This document shows positions 26,934-33,015 of a stretch of 33,015 bases of DNA, piece by piece (the first letter of the stretch is position 1; each line of letters begins with the position of its first letter). The stretch is taken from the NCBI GenBank assembly GCA_002238505.1, contig MPMM01000028.1:1-33015 (forward strand). The letters run 5' to 3'. Both the position numbers and the translations under genes were made by a program. A model generated the notes under the pieces. That model was not told where the DNA came from and made no database searches. It worked only from the letters and a program-made list of their open reading frames with translations. The DNA comes from SAR202 cluster bacterium bin22 (GTDB taxonomy: Bacteria > Chloroflexota > Dehalococcoidia > Lucifugimonadales > UBA3495).

Positions 26934-27842
26934 TTGAATATCACCTACCATGTCAAATGGGGCAAGTGTGCCCTGCTCATCCTTGTTCTTTGCCTGCTGG
27001 TCGTTTCACTGGCGTGTAGCTCTTCATCAGAGAGTGAGCCTGTGCTGAAAGTGGGTGGAATACCTGACCAGGACACCGAACGCCTGGCCAGAAGGTACAG
27101 TATTTTTTCGGACTATCTGGAGAAGGAGCTGGGCGTGAATGTTGAGTACGTGCCCAGCGCGAATTACGCGGCAGTGGTAACTGCCTTCGGGCAAGGGGAG
27201 TTGCAACTGGCCTTCTTTGGAGGACTGACGGGGGTGCAGGCCAGGCAACAGAATCCCGGGGCTGTGGCCATCGCCCAGAGGGAGAACGACGCTACCTTCC
27301 ATTCCAAGTTCATTGCCCGCGCTGACCTGGACCTGGAATCTTTGGAGGATGTGAAGGAGCAGGCTGGTGAATACACCATAACCTTCGGCAGCGAAAGCTC
27401 CACGTCTGGACACCTGATGCCCCGCCACTTCCTGGTACAGACGGGAATAGAGCCGGACGAAGATTTCCGCACGCCGCCCAGCTATTCCGGCTCCCACGAC
27501 AATACCTGGCTGCTGGTCGAATCCGGGTCTTACGATATCGGCGCGCTGAACGAAGAGGTATGGGACCGTGCCGTGCAGGAAGGCAAGGTTGACACTGGAA
27601 GGGTAAGGGATTTCTACACCACTCCCGACTACTTTGATTATAACTGGACGGCACAGGGTGACCTGGACGAAGTGTATGGCGATGGCTTTACCTCCCGGGT
27701 GCAGTCGGCCTTGTTCAGGCTGAACCCTGAGGAGCATGGCAAGATACTGGAACTGTTCAGCACCGAAAGGTTCATTGAAACGAACAACGCCAACTACGAC
27801 GCCATCGAAGGGGTTGCCCGGGAACTGGGTATGATCAAGTGA
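26934..27842 (+). CDS. phnD: Phosphonate/phosphite-type ABC transporter substrate-binding lipoprotein
   Basis: This 302-residue PhnD-family protein has an N-terminal signal (basic residues, then L-L-I-L-V-L-C-L-L-V-V) ending in the lipobox L-A-C with Cys28 as lipid-anchored residue. The core shows V-G-G-I-P-D-Q-D, Y-V-P-S-A-N-Y-A-A-V-V-T-A-F, the stretch L-Q-L-A-F-F-G-G-L-T-G-V-Q-A-R, and F-G-S-E-S-S-T-S-G-H-L-M-P. It would capture phosphonate, phosphite or a related oxyanion outside the membrane. The start is TTG 26934 with only GGGG upstream. It is first in the operon and its stop overlaps phnC by 4 nt. The ligand cannot be told from sequence. Confidence 0.92.
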   Translation: MNITYHVKWGKCALLILVLCLLVVSLACSSSSESEPVLKVGGIPDQDTERLARRYSIFSDYLEKELGVNVEYVPSANYAAVVTAFGQGELQLAFFGGLTGVQARQQNPGAVAIAQRENDATFHSKFIARADLDLESLEDVKEQAGEYTITFGSESSTSGHLMPRHFLVQTGIEPDEDFRTPPSYSGSHDNTWLLVESGSYDIGALNEEVWDRAVQEGKVDTGRVRDFYTTPDYFDYNWTAQGDLDEVYGDGFTSRVQSALFRLNPEEHGKILELFSTERFIETNNANYDAIEGVARELGMIK

Positions 27843-28675
27843 CCGCCCTGGAGACCGGATTGAAGGACTTGCCCGATAGCAACCCCCGCACGGTGGGACC
27901 GGCAGACGAAACTGCTCCGCTGGCGGTGGTGGACAACGTCACCAAGACATTCCCGCGGGTTACCGCCCTGGACCAGGTTGGCCTGACTATCAACGCTGGC
28001 GAACGGGTAGCCCTGGTGGGCCCGAGCGGCAGCGGCAAGACCACCCTGCTGCATCTCCTGTCCGGCATGGCGCAGCCCGACTCGGGCTCAGTTACCGTGG
28101 GAGGAAGGGAACTGTCCCATAACCTGCCCAGGCGGGAACTGTCGTCCCTGGTGGGGATAATCCACCAGCAACTGGACCTGGTGCCCCAACTGCCGGTTGT
28201 ACACAATGTGCTGGCCGGACGGTTCGGACATTGGGGCGTCTTCCGTTCATTTCTCTCCATGCTGTGGCCGCAGGACTATCCCCTGGCCGTTTCGGCCCTG
28301 CACCAGATGGGCATTGCCGACAAGATCCAGGAGAGGACCGCTCACCTATCAGGAGGGGAGCAGCAGCGGGTGGCAATCGCCCGCACCATGGTGCAGTCCC
28401 CACTGCTGGTGCTGGCCGACGAGCCTGTCTCTTCGGTGGACCCGGGCCGGGCCCAGGAGATTCTGCATCTGCTGGTAGGGCTGACTGAGGATTCGGGAAG
28501 GGCCCTGGTAGCCAGCATGCATACCCCTTACCTGGTGCGGCAGTTCTTCAGCAGGGCCGTTGGACTGAAGGACGGCCAGGTACACTTTGACATTCCAGCA
28601 CCTGAGTTGACTCAGGCCATCCAGTCGGACCTTTATGGCCTGGGCCAGGAAGAGTCCGCCCTCCACCACGGCTAA
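27839..28675 (+). CDS. phnC: Phosphonate-type ABC transporter ATP-binding protein
   Basis: This 278-residue ABC ATPase has Walker A G-P-S-G-S-G-K-T, the Q-loop H-Q-Q-L-D-L-V, signature L-S-G-G-E-Q-Q-R and Walker B L-L-V-L-A-D-E-P. The segment V-L-A-G-R-F-G-H is typical of PhnC. It starts with GTG within the phnD stop (GTGA) and has an N-terminal extension of about 25 residues before the ABC fold. It energises the PhnE permeases. Confidence 0.94.
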   Translation: MTALETGLKDLPDSNPRTVGPADETAPLAVVDNVTKTFPRVTALDQVGLTINAGERVALVGPSGSGKTTLLHLLSGMAQPDSGSVTVGGRELSHNLPRRELSSLVGIIHQQLDLVPQLPVVHNVLAGRFGHWGVFRSFLSMLWPQDYPLAVSALHQMGIADKIQERTAHLSGGEQQRVAIARTMVQSPLLVLADEPVSSVDPGRAQEILHLLVGLTEDSGRALVASMHTPYLVRQFFSRAVGLKDGQVHFDIPAPELTQAIQSDLYGLGQEESALHHG

Positions 28676-28692
28676 AGGCCGGATCGAACTCC

Positions 28693-29493
28693 ATGAGACC
28701 GGCTCGTCCCCTCCTGGAGAGCCCCCACTTCCTGAGCCTGCTGCTGCTCGGGGCGGTAGCGTGGAGCGTTACCGGAATTGGGTGGGGAGAGCCGCTGCTT
28801 CATACGGGCGGTGGCGACTCGGCCCTCGACTTGCTGCTGGCGTTGTTCCCGCCGGACCTGTCCCCCTCCTTTCTGCTGGTCTGTTTGCAGGCAGCCTGGC
28901 AGACGCTGTCCATAGCCCTTGCGAGCATTACCGTGGCCGTCCTCCTCGGCTTTCCCCTCGGAGTGATGGCTTCGGGGGCGCTGGTTTCGCCCAACTCCCG
29001 CTTGCGGGCCCCCCTGATGATCTCCTCCCGATTCGTCCTGGGGACATTGCGGTCCATCCACGAACTGGTATGGGCGGTGCTGCTGGTGGCGGCGATCGGA
29101 CTGTCTCCTCTGGCGGCCATAGTGGCCCTGGGTTTGCCTTACGCCGGAATCCTGGGGCGCATCTACGCCGAGTTCCTTGAGGATACGCCGGAGGATCCAT
29201 TGACCGCCCTGCGGTCAGCCGGGGCGTCGTCGTGGCAGACGCTGATCTTCGGGCGTTTGCCCATGAGCACTCCCGACCTGGTGAGCTATACCTTCTACCG
29301 GTTTGAGTGCTCCATACGGTCGGCAGCCATACTCAGCTTTGTGGGGATTCGGGGCATAGGCTACGAGATTCAGCTCTCCCTGGGCGAACTGCTGTTCAGC
29401 CAGGTCTGGACCCTGCTGCTGATACTGCTGGCAATTGTCGCACTGGTGGACTTCTGGAGCGGACGGGTTCGGCAGAGCCTGGTGGAGTCATGA
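28693..29493 (+). CDS. phnE: Phosphonate-type ABC transporter permease 1
   Basis: This 266-residue PhnE-type integral membrane protein has about six segments. The ABC-interacting loop appears as S-A-G-A-S-S-W-Q-T-L-I-F-G-R-L-P, and R-S-I-H-E-L-V-W-A-V-L is typical of PhnE. It is 17 nt downstream of phnC and overlaps the second permease by 4 nt. Confidence 0.92.
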   Translation: MRPARPLLESPHFLSLLLLGAVAWSVTGIGWGEPLLHTGGGDSALDLLLALFPPDLSPSFLLVCLQAAWQTLSIALASITVAVLLGFPLGVMASGALVSPNSRLRAPLMISSRFVLGTLRSIHELVWAVLLVAAIGLSPLAAIVALGLPYAGILGRIYAEFLEDTPEDPLTALRSAGASSWQTLIFGRLPMSTPDLVSYTFYRFECSIRSAAILSFVGIRGIGYEIQLSLGELLFSQVWTLLLILLAIVALVDFWSGRVRQSLVES

Positions 29494-30371
29494 TAGAGAC
29501 GAGAGAACCAACCCGGTACACGGAGAGGCGCAGGCGGAAACCCCCCTTCGCCCGCCTGTCGTTCTACACCTTCCTGGGGCTGATAGCGGTTGCCTGGGGG
29601 TACATCTTCATGGCCGGGGACAGTGGCTTCACGATGCTGCTGGAAGGGCGGACCTGGGAGAATGCCTGGCAGTTCCTGATGAGGCTGGCCGGAGCTGACC
29701 TGGACGAAGGGCCTGCGTTCCTGCAGGCGGAGCAGTGGTGGGCCACCGGACGGCTGGCCTACAACACGCTGGCCATGAGCGTGCTGGCCATTGGCATAGC
29801 CGGGTTTGGGACCTTTCTGACCTTCATCTTCGCCGCCCGCAACATGAGCTCGGGAAGCCTGGGCGGCACACCGTCGCGGCTGGGCGCGGTGGTCTATTAC
29901 CTGCTGCGAATCTTCTATGCCTTCACCAGGGCGGTCCCGGAGCTGGTGTGGGCAATGCTGATCGTCTTCTTCCTCTCGCCGGGCATTTTACCGGGGGCGA
30001 TTGCGCTGGGGATACACAACCTGGGCATTATGGGCCGACTGGCGGCCGAGGTGGTGGAGGACATGGACCCGGCGCCGGCACGAGCAATGAGGGCTTCGGG
30101 GGCGGGCATCTTCCAGATATTCCTGTACGCCATCCTGCCCCAGACGCTGCCTCACTTCATTACGTACCTGCTGTACCGGTGGGAGGTGGTGATCAGGACG
30201 ACGGTGGTGGTGGGGTTTGTCAGCGCGGGCGGGCTGGGGCTGGAGATGCGGCTGAACCTGAGCTTCTTCCACTATGACCAGGTGACGCTGCTGATATTGT
30301 GGTACCTGCTGCTGGTTATCGGGGTGGACTTCCTGAGCGCCTGGATGCGCAAGCTGGCCCGTTTTGACTGA
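29490..30371 (+). CDS. phnE: Phosphonate-type ABC transporter permease 2
   Basis: This 293-residue PhnE-type protein starts at ATG 29490 inside the stop of the first permease (ATGA). It has R-A-V-P-E-L-V-W-A-M-L and the coupling loop R-A-S-G-A-G-I-F-Q-I-F-L-Y-A-I-L-P. The two permeases probably form a heterodimeric pore. No C-P lyase or phosphonatase genes follow, so the phosphorus compound is handled by enzymes outside the window. Confidence 0.92.
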   Translation: MIETREPTRYTERRRRKPPFARLSFYTFLGLIAVAWGYIFMAGDSGFTMLLEGRTWENAWQFLMRLAGADLDEGPAFLQAEQWWATGRLAYNTLAMSVLAIGIAGFGTFLTFIFAARNMSSGSLGGTPSRLGAVVYYLLRIFYAFTRAVPELVWAMLIVFFLSPGILPGAIALGIHNLGIMGRLAAEVVEDMDPAPARAMRASGAGIFQIFLYAILPQTLPHFITYLLYRWEVVIRTTVVVGFVSAGGLGLEMRLNLSFFHYDQVTLLILWYLLLVIGVDFLSAWMRKLARFD

Positions 30372-30457
30372 GGGGGGCACTTCCCCCGGATTGCATTGCG
30401 GGGCGGGATGAGCGTGGTTGCCCTCCCACAACTGAGATGCGAGCGCCCCGTTTCACC
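30372..30457. other. Short spacer before the repeat array
   Basis: It contains no gene or clear terminator. The 437-nt gap between the convergent phnE and DUF3800 genes is mainly taken up by the repeat array. Confidence 0.4.
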
Positions 30458-30756
30458 CCCATCCTAGCCTTCCCCCTTCGAGGGGGAAGGGACTCTTGTG
30501 CCCATCCTAGCCTCCCCTGTCGAGGGGGAAGGGACTCTTGTGCCCATCCTGGCCTTCCCCGGTCGAGGGGGGAAGGGACTGTTGTGCCCACCCTAGCCTT
30601 CCTTGTCGAGGGGGAAGGGACTTTTGTGCCCATCCTAAACTTCCCCTGTCGAGGGGGAGGGGATTTTTGTGCCCATCCTGGCCGCCCCCTTCGAGGGGGA
30701 AGGGGCTGTTGTGCCCATCCTGAACTTCCCCGGTCGAGGGGGGAAAGGGCTGATGC
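30458..30756. repeat. Seven tandem copies of a 42-44 bp palindromic repeat
   Basis: Copies start with CCCATCCT (CCCACCCT in the fourth) at 30458, 30501, 30543, 30587, 30629, 30672 and 30714, so the periods are 43, 42, 44, 42, 43 and 42. Each contains a palindrome of the type CTTCCCC-xxTCGA-GGGGAAG followed by GGGACTnTTGTG. The copies differ by several substitutions. One more copy lies at 31687. Both strands are open through the array, but the periodic peptides are low-complexity artefacts. Confidence 0.92.
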
Positions 30757-30808
30757 CATCGTCTTGGGATGGCAGCGGCGGGGAGGGATTCTGGAGGCGG
30801 GCGCCTGG

Positions 30809-31576
30809 TCAGAACTGGACGGAGTACACGACCTGGATAACGCGGCCATCGCGCAGGGCGTCGAAGTAGCCGTGGGCGCCGGAGGGGTTCTGAAGCCAGC
30901 GGCGGGAGAAGTAGGCGCAGATGTTGGATAGCTGGGTGCAAACGGACTCGGCTGCGCCGGTATAGCAGAAGTTTTCCAGAACGATGGGCGTGGGAATTTC
31001 CACCTCGGAGTGGAGGAACCGGGACATGTAGCTCGGCTCCACGGACTTGCCGGTTTCCGCCACCACCAGGGCAAAGTCCTTGATGGGGCCGGTGTCGTCC
31101 ATAATATTGTCGGCCGGGATGTCCGCGATGGCGGCCTCATCCATGTACATATTGAGGGCGAAGAGGAACTTGGCGACGATGGCCTCGGAAGGGGTGTTCC
31201 AGCCGGCTGCAGTGGGATTTTCGTTTTCACGGGCCTGGTCCAGCTGGGCCTTATCCACATAAGTGACGATGACGGGAGTCTCACGCCGGATCAGGACATT
31301 GAGGCAGTCCTGGATCAGTTCGGCGCGGCGGGCGGGGGACCAGGAGCGAAAGAAACCACGACCCTGGTAAAGGTCGGCGGGACGGAGCCGGTCGGGGGTA
31401 TCGTCGGAGCCGAGGGGCGCGCCGAAATGGCGGCGGCACAGGGCGTTGAACTCCCCGTTGATGGCAACGTACTGGTTTTCGTGGACTACGAGGCCAGTGT
31501 AAACCTGATGCTGCTGGTTGGGGTCGTTGCGGCTGCTGCCCGTGTCCCCTGACTCACCGATATAAACGAGAAACAT
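30809..31576 (-). CDS. DUF3800 protein with altered first motif
   Basis: This 255-residue protein of the DUF3800 family has a predicted RNase H-like fold. The N-terminal strand reads F-L-V-Y-I-G-E-S-G-D-T-G; the family normally has Y-x-D-E-S-G-D, so the first aspartate is Gly7 here. Other parts include G-L-V-V-H-E-N-Q-Y, A-D-L-Y-Q-G-R-G-F-F, V-I-V-T-Y-V-D-K and the C-terminal D-A-L-R-D-G-R-V-I-Q-V-V-Y. AGGAGG stands 7 nt before ATG 31576. The family is often found in mobile or defence neighbourhoods, but its function is not settled. Loss of the Asp may reduce metal binding. Confidence 0.85.
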   Translation of the reverse strand: MFLVYIGESGDTGSSRNDPNQQHQVYTGLVVHENQYVAINGEFNALCRRHFGAPLGSDDTPDRLRPADLYQGRGFFRSWSPARRAELIQDCLNVLIRRETPVIVTYVDKAQLDQARENENPTAAGWNTPSEAIVAKFLFALNMYMDEAAIADIPADNIMDDTGPIKDFALVVAETGKSVEPSYMSRFLHSEVEIPTPIVLENFCYTGAAESVCTQLSNICAYFSRRWLQNPSGAHGYFDALRDGRVIQVVYSVQF

Positions 31577-31686
31577 TTTGCGGCCTCCTGCAAGTCTCGG
31601 GGTTTGTGCAACAGTCTATGGGCCTCAGCTATGGGCTTGAGCGCCTGGATCTCTCCAGCAGCGGTGACATCCGGCCGAACGTCATC

Positions 31687-31725
31687 CCCATCCTGAACTT
31701 CCCGGTCGAGGGGGGAAGGGACACC
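31687..31725. repeat. Solitary copy of the 42-44 bp repeat at the 3' end of rplY
   Basis: It begins with CCCATCCT, like the array copies, and carries CTTCCCGGTCGAGGGGGGAAG-type arms (the motif spans 31698-31719). It lies 7 nt beyond the L25 stop codon, where its hairpin could work as a transcript end. Confidence 0.8.
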
Positions 31726-31732
31726 GGAATGG

Positions 31733-32392
31733 CTACGAGTCTTCGCCGTCCTCTTCTGCTGCGGGGGCTGCCTGAGCATCTTCCGCAGCGGCCTCGCCCT
31801 CGGCGCCTTCCACGCGGCCAATGGCCAGACGACCGGCATCTACCCGTACTACCATAGCCTCCGGGTCGGTCAGCATGGTTACGTTGGAGTCCAACTCCAG
31901 TTCACCGGCACGGACGACGGAGTTTGAATCCACCAGAATCGAAAGGTCGATAACCACTTCGTTGGGGATCTCCAGGGGAAGGGCCTCGACATCCAGGTTA
32001 TACAAGGCCTGGGCCACGGAGCCACCGGTTTCCCTGGCGGCCGGGGACTCGCCAACCAGGTTGATGGGAACCTGGGCGGTAACCTTTTCGGTGGCCGACA
32101 CGGCGAGAAAGTCCACGTGAAGTATCTGGCTGCGTATGGGACTCCACTGGATTTCGCGGGCGAAGGCCAGGCTTTCGCCGGACTCCCCGGAAACTGAGAG
32201 GTTTATGGGGTTGGTGCTGCCAGCCAGGGAAAGCACGCGGAGAAGCTGTCGGTTTTCGCACTGGAGGGAGCGGGGTTCTATGCCCGGGCCATACAAATGG
32301 ACGGGAATAGTGCCTTCCCGGCGGAGTTGCTTTACCTTTTTGCCCAGAACTGTGCGGGGTTCCAGTTCCAGCCTGATGGATTCGGTGGTCAT
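31733..32392 (-). CDS. rplY: Ribosomal protein L25 (CTC/TL5 family)
   Basis: This 219-residue L25 of the long general-stress CTC type has an N-terminal 5S rRNA-binding L25 domain (L-E-L-E-P-R-T-V-L-G-K-K-V-K-Q-L-R-R-E-G-T-I-P, then H-V-D-F-L-A-V near residue 90) and a C-terminal TL5 beta domain (V-P-I-N-L-V-G-E-S-P-A). An acidic Ala/Glu tail ends the protein. The start at ATG 32392 is supported by GGAG just upstream and by the family N-terminus; the in-frame extension to 32518 covers repeat-like DNA. A solitary palindromic repeat follows its stop. Confidence 0.95.
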   Translation of the reverse strand: MTTESIRLELEPRTVLGKKVKQLRREGTIPVHLYGPGIEPRSLQCENRQLLRVLSLAGSTNPINLSVSGESGESLAFAREIQWSPIRSQILHVDFLAVSATEKVTAQVPINLVGESPAARETGGSVAQALYNLDVEALPLEIPNEVVIDLSILVDSNSVVRAGELELDSNVTMLTDPEAMVVRVDAGRLAIGRVEGAEGEAAAEDAQAAPAAEEDGEDS

Positions 32393-33015
32393 GAGTCTCC
32401 AATCTCCTTGATTGTGAAGCAACCCAAGGGTTGCCGCCTGATGGCTTACGGTGCAACGCCGGTGGCTTACGGCAGGGCGGAGCCTGTGGCGTAACCCTCT
32501 AATAATAGCACCGACCATAGAGAAAGGGAAACCGGGGGAATGGCCTCGGGGCGGGGAGCCCTCACCCCCGGCCCCTCTCCCATAGGGCGAGGGGGGAATT
32601 TTGTTTTTTCCTGTTATTTCCTTTCATTTCCGGTTGTTTTGTAGCTGGGGGTGGGGATGGGTGACAGGGTGGTGACAGGGTGGGGCGCCGCTGTCCAGCT
32701 TGCCCAGCAGTGGGCGTGAAAGGGGTTGCCCTCACCCCCGGCCCCTCTCCCATAGGGCGAGGGGTGAACTTCGGTTTTGATGTTGGTTGAGGTTTGCTGG
32801 GCATGGTTTATGGTATGGATTTTAGATCCTTCGGCTTCGCTCAGGATGACATGGTTTGGTGGGTGACAGGGCTTGCCCTCACCCCCGGCCCCTCTCCCAT
32901 GGGGCGAGGGGGGAGTTTGGTTCTGGGTGTTGCGCTGTTGGCGGCGGCGCCAGGCGCGGGAGGTCTGGTGGGTGTTTTCCTGGCGCGGGGCAGCGACGGA
33001 TGCAGCGGATGCAAC
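32393..33015. other. Repeat-rich right end without a recognisable gene
   Basis: Beyond the L25 start I see short GGCTTACGG repeats (about 32440-32480), probably with the rplY promoter, then three copies of a CCCTCACCCCCGGCCCC repeat. Open frames here are translations of repeats. The last 100 nt are GC-rich and could be the tail of a gene lying outside. Confidence 0.4.
32558..32912. repeat. Three dispersed copies of a CCCTCACCCCCGGCCCC repeat
   Basis: Near-identical copies of about 38 bp occupy 32558-32595, 32728-32765 and 32875-32912. Each ends in CCTCTCCCAT-(A/G)-GGGCGAGGGG, which can fold into CCTCTCCC/GGGCGAGG arms. Between copies 2 and 3 lies another hairpin repeat, ATCCTTCGGC-TTCGCTCAGGAT (32826-32847). 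Confidence 0.85.

Noticed and set aside
30458-30756. CRISPR array
   Set aside because: The units are contiguous and degenerate, with no unique spacers of constant length and no cas genes.
30437-31284. Open frames on both strands across the 42-44 bp array, giving periodic peptides
   Set aside because: The peptides follow from the repeat period being nearly a multiple of three. The periods vary (42-44), which breaks the phase, and there is no ribosome site.
32562-32804. 80-codon minus-strand frame in the right-end repeats
   Set aside because: The peptide is a translation of the CCCTCACCCCCGG repeat and has no other support.

Overview
The window is GC-rich, densely coded bacterial DNA that I read as chromosome of a Chloroflexota (Dehalococcoidia/SAR202-like) organism. 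The support is the tmRNA tag (GEREFALAA, close to the GERE-type tag I recall for Dehalococcoides), a thiolase paired with a DUF35 Zn-ribbon/OB-fold protein, an LLM-class flavin monooxygenase, and dispersed GC-rich palindromic repeats. This is inference; no rRNA or species marker is present.

Layout. 1-341: the end of an IS30-family element (transposase N-terminus running off the left edge) interrupts an ethanolamine/amino-acid permease gene after about 60 codons. 530-3333: a cassette of circularly permuted ATP-grasp ligase, transglutaminase and a short alpha-E protein, followed by a DUF1905/YdeI-like gene. 4042-4394: ssrA (tmRNA) on the minus strand, then a decayed MetE-like fragment. 5095-11086: gltB-gltD, glutamate synthase. 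11273-13923 (minus): an LLM flavin oxidoreductase followed by a divergent pyruvate kinase. 14461-16139: a VOC protein, a VapBC-like toxin/antitoxin pair and a Nudix hydrolase. 16233-17939 (minus): thiolase and DUF35 partner. 18136-19368: MFS transporter. 19515-19859: rsfS, apparently starting at CTG, meeting ndk tail to tail. 19860-23232 (minus): an unrecognised gene, thiL, tsaE, tsaB and ndk. 23472-24398 (minus): a BtuF-like protein with an in-frame UGA. Then a KefB-type antiporter (minus), a phosphonate-type ABC transporter operon phnD-phnC-phnE-phnE (plus), a tandem palindromic repeat array, a DUF3800 protein, ribosomal protein L25, and a repeat-filled right end.

The most interesting observation is at 23472-24398. 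One continuous 308-codon reading frame for a BtuF/cobalamin-binding-like protein is crossed by a single TGA, exactly where the family as I know it carries the second cysteine of a C-x-x-C motif (C-E-V-C-A-x-S). The TGA is followed, 17 nt later, by a GGU apical loop on a 7-bp perfect stem, which resembles the bacterial SECIS element of fdhF. I therefore read it as a candidate selenoprotein (Sec98, motif C-E-V-U) and not as a pseudogene. The protein has no signal peptide and no transporter partners in the window, so it may be a cytosolic redox or corrinoid-handling protein.

Functionally the rest is core metabolism (ammonium assimilation, glycolysis, thiamine, tRNA t6A, NDP kinase, trans-translation, ribosome hibernation) mixed with accessory items: the ATP-grasp/transglutaminase cassette, toxin-antitoxin, phosphonate uptake, an insertion sequence and repeats.
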